NCBI RefSeq assembly: GCF_900112695.1
Contig: NZ_FOMT01000006.1
Location: forward strand, 62,001 to 126,000
Source of the DNA: Paenibacillus catalpae
Lineage (GTDB): Bacteria > Bacillota > Bacilli > Paenibacillales > Paenibacillaceae
Length of the DNA stretch: 64,000 bases
Reading direction: 5' to 3'
Positions 33,153 through 41,890 of the stretch are shown in pieces; the first letter of the stretch is position 1; the number at the start of each line of letters is the position of its first letter. The position numbers and the translations under genes are program-made. The notes below the pieces were generated by a model. That model saw nothing but the letters and a program-made list of their open reading frames with translations. It did no database searches and had not been told where the DNA came from.

Positions 33153-33194
33153 GGCCGTTCCCAAAATCATCTGGCGATGACTTTGGGAACGGCC
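33153..33194 (-). terminator. Hairpin after the catalase gene
   Basis: GGCCGTTCCCAAA and TTTGGGAACGGCC form a perfect 13-bp stem with a 16-base loop, 28 bp after the catalase stop. On the minus strand it is followed by TCTCTTTGC, a weak T-run. Confidence 0.65.
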
Positions 33195-33222
33195 CCATGT
33201 ATCTTGCGTATATAGGAACGGT

Positions 33223-35229
33223 TTATAACGGTCGTTCCCAGAAACGGCCTTGCGCGATTCCATTAATAAACGCTTGAATGGTGGAATTGGTTAAATCGTA
33301 CACTCCGGCCTCGTCCAATTTTACCCTTGCTGTCGCCAATGCCTGCTGATTGCTGAGAGCCAGTGCCAATGGTTTATAATGCTTGAATGTCGTTTCAATG
33401 AATGCCAAGGCAGGAGTCGGAATCGAGGCTTCGCTGCTAACCAATAATACGGCATCAAAGAGGGTAGGGTCCGTCGTTTCATAAGTGGCCGTTACTCTCA
33501 GCGGGTTTGGCAAGTCGTGAAGCTTTTCACCGACAATCGTATAATTTACTTTATGTTCCGTTAGAGCCGTCGTCCATTCGGCAAACTGCTCCACATCGGG
33601 ATCGCCAACCCGGACAATAGCGACTTTCTTCGTATCCGGCGCGAGGATGGTATTAGCCATGCTGAGGGCGGGAGAGCTTTTGTCGGATATCACTTCCATG
33701 TTTTCCTCGGGAAGAGAAACTCCGATTTGGTCGGCTACCTCTTGAGCCAAGCTGCGATCGACATGGTTCAATAGGGCGACCGCGTTTGCTTTGACGTGAC
33801 TCGATTTGCATTTGCCCAGCTCAAAGCTGAAAGCCTTCTTCACATGCGCTTGTTCGTAAGGAGCCAGACTGTTATAGAAAAGTTTCGCTTGCGAATAGAA
33901 GTCAAGGAAGCTTTCGCTGCGTCCTCTGATTTTGCGCCCGTCAATCCGCTCTTGATAATGCTCGTAGCCGCCTTGTTCAGCGGGAACCGGCGCCGGCTGG
34001 TTGGCATTCAAACCGTTGCGATGGTAGCTGGTTTGCCCCTGATGAATGGTCATCTGATGCATGCCGTCTCGTTGATTGTTATGGAACGGGCACACGGGCC
34101 GATTGATCGGAATTTGGTGAAAGTTAGGGCCGCCCAGTCGGGATAACTGAGTGTCGGTATAGGAGAATAACCGTCCTTGCAGAAGGGGATCGTTCGAGAA
34201 ATCGATACCGGGCACGACATGACCGGGATGGAAAGCCACCTGCTCCGTCTCCGCAAAGAAATTGCTGACATTTTGGTTTAAGGTCATTTTACCGACCAAT
34301 TTCACGGGAACTTCCTCTTCCGGCCACAGTTTGGTTGGATCTAAAATGTCAAAGTCGAACTTATGCTCATCCTCTTCCGGAATAAGCTGCAAGCCAAGCT
34401 CCCACTCCGGATATTGACCCTTCTCGATCGCTTCGTATAAATCTTCTCTATGGAAGTCTGGATTTTTGCCCGCGATTTGCTGAGCCTCATCCCAAACGAA
34501 GGAATGCATCCCCAAGACGGGCTTCCAATGAAATTTGACGAAATGCGATCGTCCTGCCGCGTTCACCAAACGGAAGGTATGCACGCCAAAGCCTTCCATC
34601 ATGCGCAGGCTGCGCGGAATGGCGCGATCGCTCATGACCCACATGACCATGTGGGCCGTCTCCGGATTCTGCCCGATAAAGTCCCAGAACGTATCATGCG
34701 CGCTGGCCCCTTGCGGGATTTCAGTATGCGGTTCGGGTTTAACGGCATGGACGAAATCGGGGAACTTGATGGCATCCTGAATAAAGAAAACAGGCATATT
34801 GTTGCCCACCAGATCATAGTTGCCCTCATCCGTGTAAAACTTAGTCGCAAACCCGCGCACGTCCCGAACGGTATCATTCGATCCTCTTGATCCTTGTACC
34901 GTCGAGAAGCGTACGAATACGGGCGTGACTTTGGACGGATTCGTGAGGAAATCCGCCTTGGTGATGTCTTCCAAGGATTCATAAAGTTGAAAGATTCCGT
35001 GAGCCCCTACTCCGCGTGCATGAACGATTCGTTCGGGGATGCGCTCATGATCGAAGTGAGTCATCTTCTCGCGAAAGTGGAAATCCTCCATAAGAGTAGG
35101 ACCGCGTTGTCCCGCCTTTAATGAAAACTCGTCCTCGGCTATTTTTAACCCCTGGTTTGTCGTCAAACCGTGCTGTTCTTCATTATTCACGGTATAATTC
35201 TTTAATTGCTCCGTCTTCTTATTGTCCAT
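33223..35229 (-). CDS. katE: Large-subunit catalase (HPII/KatE type) with C-terminal class I amidotransferase-like domain
   Basis: 668 residues. The haem catalase core has the distal His in RIPERIVHARG (H70), the catalytic Asn in DLVGNNMPVFF (about 143) and proximal Tyr in RLFSYTDTQLSRLGGPNF. A DJ-1/GATase-like C-terminal domain of about 150 residues (KVAIVRVGDPDVEQFAEW) marks the large clade-2 catalases. It converts H2O2 to water and oxygen; in Bacillus such catalases serve stationary-phase or spore protection. The AGGAGG site lies at the foot of a long inverted repeat. Confidence 0.95.
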   Translation of the reverse strand: MDNKKTEQLKNYTVNNEEQHGLTTNQGLKIAEDEFSLKAGQRGPTLMEDFHFREKMTHFDHERIPERIVHARGVGAHGIFQLYESLEDITKADFLTNPSKVTPVFVRFSTVQGSRGSNDTVRDVRGFATKFYTDEGNYDLVGNNMPVFFIQDAIKFPDFVHAVKPEPHTEIPQGASAHDTFWDFIGQNPETAHMVMWVMSDRAIPRSLRMMEGFGVHTFRLVNAAGRSHFVKFHWKPVLGMHSFVWDEAQQIAGKNPDFHREDLYEAIEKGQYPEWELGLQLIPEEDEHKFDFDILDPTKLWPEEEVPVKLVGKMTLNQNVSNFFAETEQVAFHPGHVVPGIDFSNDPLLQGRLFSYTDTQLSRLGGPNFHQIPINRPVCPFHNNQRDGMHQMTIHQGQTSYHRNGLNANQPAPVPAEQGGYEHYQERIDGRKIRGRSESFLDFYSQAKLFYNSLAPYEQAHVKKAFSFELGKCKSSHVKANAVALLNHVDRSLAQEVADQIGVSLPEENMEVISDKSSPALSMANTILAPDTKKVAIVRVGDPDVEQFAEWTTALTEHKVNYTIVGEKLHDLPNPLRVTATYETTDPTLFDAVLLVSSEASIPTPALAFIETTFKHYKPLALALSNQQALATARVKLDEAGVYDLTNSTIQAFINGIAQGRFWERPL

Positions 35230-35238
35230 TTGAATCCT

Positions 35239-35302
35239 CCTAGCAAATCAGGTATTTATTCACGTAAAATGCACCTTACGTTCAAATACCCGATTTGCTA
35301 GG
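35239..35302 (-). promoter_or_regulatory. Long inverted repeat covering the catalase ribosome binding site
   Basis: Two 19-base arms (35239-35257 and 35284-35302) match at 18 of 19 positions; the core reads CCTAGCAAATC. A second nested repeat, ACGTAA (35262-35267) and TTACGT (35276-35281), lies in the 26-base loop. On the transcript the 3' arm ends in the first bases of the catalase AGGAGG, so the stem could hide the site. Alternatively it is a protein-binding palindrome, or a terminator for the MFS gene upstream. Confidence 0.65.
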
Positions 35303-35353
35303 ATTTAATCGCATCGTCCAAAAAACTGGACCTGAGTTGCAGGTTGAAATGTC

Positions 35354-36574
35354 TTATGTCCCTGCACGATGGGTCAATGCCCAGAATAGAAGCGCCAAGG
35401 CACTGACAATTGCACCTAACAAGCAGACACCGTTCCAGCCTGAGTAAACATAGATACTGGTAGATGCAATTGACCCGGTGGCGCTGCCAATGGAATAGAA
35501 AATCATGTAACCAGCCGTAAGCCTACTGCGTGCCTCAGGGCGCAAAGTAAGGATCATGCTCTGATTGGTGACATGTACGGCTTGCACCGCCAGATCAAGA
35601 AGGACAATGCCGACGATTAATGCGAGAAGTGAATGATGAGTATAACTTATTGGTAACCATGAAATAAGCAGCAGAATTAGTGCTAGGCCTGTGGTCTTCT
35701 GTCCTAAACCTCGATCGGCAAGACGACCTGCTCGGGCTGCTGCTAACGCCCCAGCAACTCCAGCGAGACCAAACGCTCCAATCGCAGTATGTGAAAGAGA
35801 AATCGGCGGAGTGCTGAGAGGCAGCACCAGGGAAGTCCATAGTATACTGAAAGCGGCAAAAATCATTAGAGCCAGTGCACCACGGATTAGCAGGATTCGT
35901 TCTTGTGCGAACAATGTGAGCAGCGAACGAAGCAACTGGAGGTAGGATAATGATTCTCTTTTATGGTCATCATGCGGCAGCACCCGAAACAATACACATG
36001 CCATGATTAGCGTTAATCCCGCAGAGACAAGGTAAACAGAGCGCCAGCCGGCCAAATCCGTTAATACGCCAGCGAAAGTTCGCGCCAGTAGAATACCAAT
36101 TACAATTCCACTTGTCACAACACCTACGGCACGCCCTCGTTCGGCCGGTGCAGCCAAAGTTGCAGCAAACGCAACAAGCGTCTGTGTTACTACGGCAAGC
36201 AATCCAACTACAGCTATGCCTATGAATAACACCATGCTGACGGGCGCGGTGCCAACCACAATCAAGGCCAAAACGGATATTAGCATCTGTCCAGCGATCA
36301 GCCAACGCCGATTTAATAAATCTCCTAGGGGTACTAGCAGCAGCAGGCCAAGTGCATAACAAATTTGAGTGATTGTAATAACAATACCGACGGAAGAATG
36401 AGTAATACCGAACTCGTTTGAAATGGCATCCAGCAAGGGCTGCGCGTAATAGATGTTGGCGACTGCCATTCCGCAGGCAATTGCAAATAAAAGTGCAACA
36501 TTACGAGATAACAAAGATGTGGGCACTGATTCTGATGCTATAAGCGCTTTTTGAGCGGGTTCAAACTTCCCCAA
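35354..36574 (-). CDS. MFS transporter (DHA1-like)
   Basis: 406 residues with 12 predicted membrane segments. IYYAQPLLDAISNEFG near the N-terminus and LGDLLNRRWLIAGQML (motif A region) match the YdhP/AraJ-like drug and sugar-efflux group. The start is TTG 36574, eight bases after AAGGAGG; the GTG at 36583 overlaps the GGAGG itself and is unlikely. It is divergent from a TetR regulator, its probable repressor. Substrate unknown. Confidence 0.9.
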   Translation of the reverse strand: MGKFEPAQKALIASESVPTSLLSRNVALLFAIACGMAVANIYYAQPLLDAISNEFGITHSSVGIVITITQICYALGLLLLVPLGDLLNRRWLIAGQMLISVLALIVVGTAPVSMVLFIGIAVVGLLAVVTQTLVAFAATLAAPAERGRAVGVVTSGIVIGILLARTFAGVLTDLAGWRSVYLVSAGLTLIMACVLFRVLPHDDHKRESLSYLQLLRSLLTLFAQERILLIRGALALMIFAAFSILWTSLVLPLSTPPISLSHTAIGAFGLAGVAGALAAARAGRLADRGLGQKTTGLALILLLISWLPISYTHHSLLALIVGIVLLDLAVQAVHVTNQSMILTLRPEARSRLTAGYMIFYSIGSATGSIASTSIYVYSGWNGVCLLGAIVSALALLFWALTHRAGT

Positions 36575-36618
36575 AGATAACACCTCCTTAAAATTACGTT
36601 TACCATTCGAACAATAGA

Positions 36619-36632
36619 ATACTGATCGGTAT
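36619..36632. promoter_or_regulatory. Short palindrome in the MFS promoter region
   Basis: ATAC-TGATCG-GTAT. A related ATAC-CGAACG-ATAT occurs at 36751-36764 near the regulator's start. The pair may be operators of the TetR protein between the divergent genes. Confidence 0.45.
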
Positions 36633-36732
36633 GTAATATTTCCTGTTAAATATAACTTTAGGGAAAGTTAGCTGTCAACAGATTCCTGTATAGGACGGAA
36701 TGCAGCCTAATATTATTGACACAACAAACCTC

Positions 36733-36752
36733 ATACTATAAAATTATAGTAT
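36733..36752. promoter_or_regulatory. Palindrome upstream of the TetR gene
   Basis: ATACTATAA (36733-36741) and TTATAGTAT (36744-36752) are exact inverted 9-mers with a 2-base spacer, 28 bp before the TetR start and probably over its -10 region. Likely the autoregulatory operator. Confidence 0.6.
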
Positions 36753-36780
36753 ACCGAACGATATGAAAAGAGGGGTTATT

Positions 36781-37362
36781 ATGGCCCGACAACGCGAATT
36801 TAATGAGGAAAAGGCATTAGATGCAGCTATGCAGCTATTTTGGGAAAAAGGGTTCGAAGCTACGTCTTTAAGCGACTTGACATCAAGAATGGGCATTCAG
36901 CGTCCAAGCATATACTCCACCTTCGGAGACAAGAAAGGATTATTTGAAGCTGCGTTGCGAAAATATACGAGTTCCCATGCAGCCTATATTCGCACCAATC
37001 TACAAAACAATTCTTCTGTTAAAGAGGCATTTCGTGCCTTTTTTGAAAATATGGTGGCAAAGGAATATGAGAAGAGTCCGAACTGGGGCTGTTTTTGCAT
37101 TAATTCGATGGTGGAACTTGCGCCACATGATGAGAAATTTGAAATTCTCACAAGAGAGCATCAGATGTATCTCTCGGTCATATTCCAAGAAACGATTGAA
37201 CGAGGGATGCGCTCAGGTGAGCTTGATGCCGCTATTAACGCAAAGGGTTTAGCGCAGACACTAGTCATCTCATTAATTGGACTTACTGTGTTCATGAAAT
37301 CTCGTCCTGAACGAGTATTTGTCGATAATTTTGTAAAAGAAATCCTTACATTGCTAAGATAG
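36781..37362 (+). CDS. TetR/AcrR-family transcriptional regulator
   Basis: 193 residues. The HTH reads TSLSDLTSRMGIQRPSIYST with FGDKKGLFEAAL after it, like the YxaF/AcrR-type regulators, and it contains GCFCINSMVELAPHD in the ligand domain. ATG 36781 follows AGAGGGG; the ATG at 36763 lacks a site. It is divergent from the MFS exporter it probably controls. Confidence 0.9.
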   Translation: MARQREFNEEKALDAAMQLFWEKGFEATSLSDLTSRMGIQRPSIYSTFGDKKGLFEAALRKYTSSHAAYIRTNLQNNSSVKEAFRAFFENMVAKEYEKSPNWGCFCINSMVELAPHDEKFEILTREHQMYLSVIFQETIERGMRSGELDAAINAKGLAQTLVISLIGLTVFMKSRPERVFVDNFVKEILTLLR

Positions 37363-37456
37363 AACGCGCGATTGGACTATACAACAGGCCATCCTTCTAG
37401 ACCTATTTGTTCCACATGAAACAATTTTTATTTAAAGCTGGACTGGAGATGACATA

Positions 37457-38059
37457 ATGGCAAATACAGATAAGTTTGAAATGATTGCTCATACCTATGA
37501 CAGTCCTGGGAGAATTCAAATGGCTAAGGTATCATCGGATGCCATTCGTGAATTATTAGGTGACGCTAGCAGCAAGAGCGCTATCGATTTTGGTTGTGGA
37601 ACGGGTCTTGTTGGATTGAACTTGTTAGACGAGTTTAACTCGGTGCTTTTTCTTGATACATCACCAAACATGATTAATCAAATAGAGCAAAAAATTTCTG
37701 ATCTGAATATTAAGAATGCAAATACATTATGCTTTGATTTTGAACAGGAGGGTCTGTCGGAATTACGTGCTGATTATATCTTCATGGCGCAGGTTCTTCT
37801 CCATATTCCTGATGTGGAATTCGTGTTATCACGATTATTTGATGTTCTTAATGAGGGAGGACATTTAATGATCGTCGATTTTGACAAAAATGAAAATGTC
37901 GTTTCGGATATGGTTCATAACGGATTTGATCAAGCTGAACTAGCTGATGTGATGACTCGAATAGGGTACAACAATATTCAATCCAAAACTTTTTATCAAG
38001 GAAATAAAATATTCATGGCACAAGATGCCTCGATGTTTATTCTCGATGCTCAAAAATAA
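37457..38059 (+). CDS. Class I SAM-dependent methyltransferase
   Basis: 200 residues. The SAM-binding motif I is AIDFGCGTGLVGLNLL at about 43-58, followed by the acidic residue in LFLDTSPNMI. Post-motif LRADYIFMAQVLLHIPD and DVLNEGGHLMIVDFD fit small-molecule methyltransferases of the Methyltransf_11/25 group. GGAG lies upstream of the ATG. It may be co-transcribed with the TetR gene 94 bp before it. The substrate is unknown. Confidence 0.9.
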   Translation: MANTDKFEMIAHTYDSPGRIQMAKVSSDAIRELLGDASSKSAIDFGCGTGLVGLNLLDEFNSVLFLDTSPNMINQIEQKISDLNIKNANTLCFDFEQEGLSELRADYIFMAQVLLHIPDVEFVLSRLFDVLNEGGHLMIVDFDKNENVVSDMVHNGFDQAELADVMTRIGYNNIQSKTFYQGNKIFMAQDASMFILDAQK

Positions 38060-38095
38060 GGTTTAAAACGGACATATATCGCGAGATCAAAAGAG

Positions 38096-38122
38096 GGCCG
38101 CCCGCAAAAGGGCGGCCTTTAA
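38096..38122 (+). terminator. Rho-independent terminator
   Basis: GGCCGCCC/GGGCGGCC hairpin followed by TTTAAAT, after the methyltransferase gene. Confidence 0.75.
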
Positions 38123-38238
38123 ATGTTGCTTAAAGCAAAAAATGTTCAGTCTTTTCAGTATAGTAAAACTGCTTGTATACTAAGAGCATGTCTGTAATAT
38201 TCGCACAAAATATGCCAGTATAATTCAAGCTGGATTCA

Positions 38239-39492
38239 TTGACTCGGCTGTTTCAGGATCAGATGTATCGGGTTTCCGTTCATAAAACCTTGCAAAATCC
38301 GGGCTCCTATATCTTCGGGAAAAAGAATCAATTAAAGAAAGTATTTTTCAACCTGCTGAAGAATGCCTTTGAGGCCATTCCCGAAAACGGATCTATCTAT
38401 ATTGCGCACATGTCAACCGAGAACGAAGTGATTATTTCTATCCGGGACACCGGAGTCGGTATTCCGCAGGAAAAGCTCGGATTGCTGGGCACGCCTTTTT
38501 ACACGACAAAAGAGAATGGCACCGGCATGGGATTGACCCTCGTTTTCTCCGTCATTTATCAGCATAATGGCTCGATCGAAGTGCAAAGCTCGGAAGACGG
38601 CGGTACCCAGTTCACGATTACGTTCCCCAAGGAGACCAACAAGATTGGAGTAAAAGAGGTGATTTATCTGGAGTTAGAGGCGACAATGAGTCTCAAAGAT
38701 TTCTTTGTTGTGAATCGGAGTAATTTCGAACAACGGTTGTTGCTGGAAGCAGTCAACGTCCGAGATAAAATTGACGAAATTCTTGCCATCGGCAATATCA
38801 ACTTGCTGGATAACGCGCATAAGCTGGTGCTCTTCATCATTGACGGAAAAGAGCATGAGGCAATCGCCTTTGCCAAACGTGAAGGAATCACTTGGGCGAA
38901 ACATTCGCTCACCCTCGCATTCAAGCTGGAATGGGTTCAAGCGGTAAGGCGCGTCTTGTGGGATTTCCTGTACAATTATGACCGTCTGAACAATCACAAC
39001 GACAGCAAGGAACATTATTATAGCATGGAGAAGAGCATTAACCAGTTAATGGACCAATTCCTCAACCAGTTCTTTATCAGCTATTCCCAATTCAAAGACG
39101 ATCTCATTCGGGCGCAGCGGGAAATGGTGGAGGATCTTTCCGTCCCGATTATTCCATTGACGCGGGCGACTTCCATTTTGCCTCTGATCGGCGCGATTGA
39201 CGGGTTCCGGGCCAATACCATCGAAGACAAAGTCATTTCACAAATCGGCAATAACCGGATTGAAACGTTAATCATTGATTTGTCGGGCGTAATGGAAATG
39301 AATGAAGATGTCGTTAAGCAGTTTATCAGCGTATTTGACGGGATCAATATGATGGGCTGCCAACCAATCGTTACCGGGCTCAGGCCGGAGGTCGTGAAGA
39401 TGATGATTCGGTCGGGACTGTCCTTCGAGCAAAAAGCAATAACGAAAGGAACGCTTCAGCAAGCGCTGGAGGATCATTTAACAGCGCGGTAG
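38239..39492 (+). CDS. HATPase - RsbR-like - STAS fusion protein
   Basis: 417 residues in three modules. Residues 1-140 are the C-terminal ATPase half of a histidine kinase (NLLKNAFEAI, DTGVGIP, TPFYTTKENGTGMGL) with no HisKA domain or sensor. Residues 150-260 resemble the RsbR-type N-terminal domain (MSLKDFFVVNRSNF). Residues 295-417 are a STAS domain (LIIDLSGVMEMNEDVVKQF, GLRPEVVKMMI). The start is TTG 38239, with a poor ribosome site. An ATG at 38686 with AGAGG upstream would make the RsbR-STAS part alone (268 residues). It probably arose by in-frame joining of a kinase tail and a stressosome-like gene. Confidence 0.8.
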   Translation: MTRLFQDQMYRVSVHKTLQNPGSYIFGKKNQLKKVFFNLLKNAFEAIPENGSIYIAHMSTENEVIISIRDTGVGIPQEKLGLLGTPFYTTKENGTGMGLTLVFSVIYQHNGSIEVQSSEDGGTQFTITFPKETNKIGVKEVIYLELEATMSLKDFFVVNRSNFEQRLLLEAVNVRDKIDEILAIGNINLLDNAHKLVLFIIDGKEHEAIAFAKREGITWAKHSLTLAFKLEWVQAVRRVLWDFLYNYDRLNNHNDSKEHYYSMEKSINQLMDQFLNQFFISYSQFKDDLIRAQREMVEDLSVPIIPLTRATSILPLIGAIDGFRANTIEDKVISQIGNNRIETLIIDLSGVMEMNEDVVKQFISVFDGINMMGCQPIVTGLRPEVVKMMIRSGLSFEQKAITKGTLQQALEDHLTAR

Positions 39493-39558
39493 CCTTGGGC
39501 TTGCACTGTGTGATAATCATAAAGGAAATATTTTGAAATACGTCCATATCAAAAGAAA

Positions 39559-39593
39559 AGAAGGCTGAACCGAGGCAAACGGTTCAGCCTTCT
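39559..39593. terminator. Bidirectional terminator
   Basis: AGAAGGCTGAACC (39559-39571) and GGTTCAGCCTTCT (39581-39593) form a 13-bp stem. T-rich on both flanks, it overlaps the stop codon of the convergent TetR gene. Confidence 0.85.
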
Positions 39594-40225
39594 TTGTTAG
39601 GCTTTCGCACGAGAGGCAGGAAAATGTGATCTACAATCTCGATGACGGCCTCATCGGTCAGCGGCGTGTGAGTCGTGAGTATCTCGAGCCGCACCAGGTC
39701 AATGGGAAGGGTAACGACGCGCTCCGGCAGTTGCCCGAGCTCGACCTCGCCTCTCTGCTCGGCGCTCCGCAAAATGTTCATCATGGCGATGGAGAGCGGA
39801 TCCTCCGCTCTTGGCGACAATGTCAGCTTGGCATGAGCCTCGTCCCCGTGGAGATCGACCATCAGGCCGTGAATCGTCTCGGCTCCAATGAGCTGCATCG
39901 GCTTGATGATTCGCTCCAGCAATTCCAGTACGTCTTCTCTAAGGCTGCCCGTATCGGGAGCGTCGAGGGAAGGCTTAGGCATATGCTTGATTATCGAGGA
40001 GATGATCAGCTTCGCTTTGCTGGGCCACCTGCGGTAGACGGCAGTCTTATTAGTCTGTGCCCGAATGGCGACGGCTTCCATCGTCAGCTTGGGATAGCCG
40101 GTTTCCTGCAGCTCGTCCCACGCAGCAGACAAAATGGCGTTCTCCAGAACATCTCCGCGTCTCCGCGATCCTCCTGCTTGTTGTTTCTCCTTATTCCTAT
40201 TGCGATCTTGCGGTGATTCCGGCAT
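39584..40225 (-). CDS. TetR/AcrR-family transcriptional regulator
   Basis: 213 residues. The HTH reads LTMEAVAIRAQTNKTAVYRR with WPSKAKLIISSI after it, which is the group with a TetR_C_16-type ligand domain. ATG 40225 follows GGGAGAGGAA; a TTG at 40243 has no site. It is divergent from the 14-TM exporter at 40363, with a perfect palindrome in between, so it very likely represses that pump. Confidence 0.9.
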   Translation of the reverse strand: MPESPQDRNRNKEKQQAGGSRRRGDVLENAILSAAWDELQETGYPKLTMEAVAIRAQTNKTAVYRRWPSKAKLIISSIIKHMPKPSLDAPDTGSLREDVLELLERIIKPMQLIGAETIHGLMVDLHGDEAHAKLTLSPRAEDPLSIAMMNILRSAEQRGEVELGQLPERVVTLPIDLVRLEILTTHTPLTDEAVIEIVDHIFLPLVRKPNKEG

Positions 40226-40318
40226 ATCGGGTTCCTCTCCCAAGATGTATTAGATCTTAGACTTATCTAAATAGTATATTGCATTTTCGCTAGAATTATA
40301 ATATTGTATTTCAATAAG

Positions 40319-40336
40319 GTACGGTACGTACCGTAC
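40319..40336. promoter_or_regulatory. Perfect 18-bp palindrome, TetR operator
   Basis: GTACGGTAC directly followed by its complement GTACCGTAC, 26 bp before the exporter start and just after a TATAAT (40297-40302). It is the clearest TetR-type operator in the window. Confidence 0.75.
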
Positions 40337-40362
40337 TCTAAATAACAAAGAGGTGAGCGACA

Positions 40363-41787
40363 ATGGCCCAGAGCCAAGCGGTGGCAGTCAAGCCTCCCAA
40401 AGAAAAAATCGATCCAGGTATTTTGAAAGTCGCCCTTATTCTTGTTCTCGGCGCGATTGTTCCTCTTCTGGACTCGACGATGATTAACGTAGCGATCAAT
40501 ACGCTTACGCTAGACTTGCACAGCTCGGTGTCAGCGACACAATGGGTGATCACGGGTTACGTGCTCACGATGGGGCTTGCGGTTCCGATGTCGGGATGGG
40601 CGATTCAACGCTTCGGGGGGAAGAACGTGTATCTGTTCTCATTATGGGTGTTTCTCGTCTCTTCGATATTGTGCTCCCTGGCATGGAACACCGGCAGCCT
40701 GATCGGCTTCCGGTTATTGCAAGGAGCAGGAGCGGGGTTGCTTATCCCTACGATACAGAACGTGCTCGTACAATCGGCGGGTGGGAGCAATCTTGGAAGG
40801 CTGATCGCGATTATCAGCATTCCTACGCTGATCGGCCCGATCCTCGGTCCGGTTATTGGTGGACTGATAATGGACAACATGAGCTGGCGCTGGATCTTCT
40901 ACGTGAACATCCCGATTATGCTGGTTGCGCTCTGGTTATCATGGCGGCACATTCCGAAAGGCGAAGCTGCCATAAGTAAGCCGAGACTGGATGTAATCGG
41001 GCTTCTGCTATTGTCCCCGGCGTTTGCTGCACTTATCTATGGCATCTCGGAGATCAGCTCCGCAGGGGGGCTGTCGTCGGCAGGGGCGCTTGTTCCTCTG
41101 GCGGCCGGAATCGTATTGATGGCTGTATACATCACGTACGCCTTGCGTTCGAAGCAGGCTCCGCTGGTCGATTTGCATCTATTCCGTTCCAGGCATTTCT
41201 TGTCGTCGAACGTTATCTTGTTCTTCTCGAGCATGGTCATGAATGGGGCGCTTCTGCTGCTCCCGCTGTATTATGAGCAGGTCCGCGGCGAGAGCGTGCT
41301 GACGACGGGGCTTCTCTTGATTCCACAGGGGATTGGGATGCTGCTCACGAGGAGCTGGATCGGGGGGATGACGGACCGGGTCGGTTCCCGAAGCATCGTG
41401 CTCGTAAGCCTAGCAGTAACACTGGCGGCCTCCGTTCCGTTCGCCTTTGCCGGAACGGACACGAGCCATATCCTGCTAGGCGCGGCGCAGCTTGTACGCG
41501 GGGCGGCCATGAACGGAATCTTCATTCCGATTATGGTATCCGCGTATGAGGGATTGCGGAAGGAACAAATTCCGCATGCAAGTATTTCAACGCGGATCTT
41601 CCAGACGATTGGGGGCGCATTCGGCTCGGCCGTCTTGGCGACAGTCATCAGTCATCAAACGACAAGCGGTACGGAAGCGAATCTTGCTTCGCTCGCCGAT
41701 GCGTATCAAGTTGCATTCTGGTGGTCGGTCGGGTTTGCGGTGGTCTCCATGCTTCCAGTGATGTTCTTGTCTAATCGCAAAAAATAA
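40363..41787 (+). CDS. MFS transporter, DHA2 family (EmrB/QacA type)
   Basis: 474 residues with 13-14 predicted membrane segments. The opening LLDSTMINVAINTLTLDL is the DHA2 signature, with motif C-like ILGPVIGGLIMDNMSWRWIF later. It exports drugs or toxic compounds by proton antiport. AGGTG precedes the ATG. Controlled by the divergent TetR via the palindrome at 40319-40336. Confidence 0.93.
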   Translation: MAQSQAVAVKPPKEKIDPGILKVALILVLGAIVPLLDSTMINVAINTLTLDLHSSVSATQWVITGYVLTMGLAVPMSGWAIQRFGGKNVYLFSLWVFLVSSILCSLAWNTGSLIGFRLLQGAGAGLLIPTIQNVLVQSAGGSNLGRLIAIISIPTLIGPILGPVIGGLIMDNMSWRWIFYVNIPIMLVALWLSWRHIPKGEAAISKPRLDVIGLLLLSPAFAALIYGISEISSAGGLSSAGALVPLAAGIVLMAVYITYALRSKQAPLVDLHLFRSRHFLSSNVILFFSSMVMNGALLLLPLYYEQVRGESVLTTGLLLIPQGIGMLLTRSWIGGMTDRVGSRSIVLVSLAVTLAASVPFAFAGTDTSHILLGAAQLVRGAAMNGIFIPIMVSAYEGLRKEQIPHASISTRIFQTIGGAFGSAVLATVISHQTTSGTEANLASLADAYQVAFWWSVGFAVVSMLPVMFLSNRKK

Positions 41788-41851
41788 CCGGAACAGAGCA
41801 CCGACTTGAAACCTGGTCTCTTAGCTTATGTTCAGAGAAGGAAGCAGACAA

Positions 41852-41881
41852 GGGGCATGGCAGATTAATCCGCCATGCCCC
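41852..41881. terminator. Bidirectional hairpin between convergent genes
   Basis: GGGGCATGGC/GCCATGCCCC perfect 10-bp stem between the MFS gene and araR; no strong T-run. Confidence 0.65.
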
Positions 41882-41890
41882 GGTTCATGT

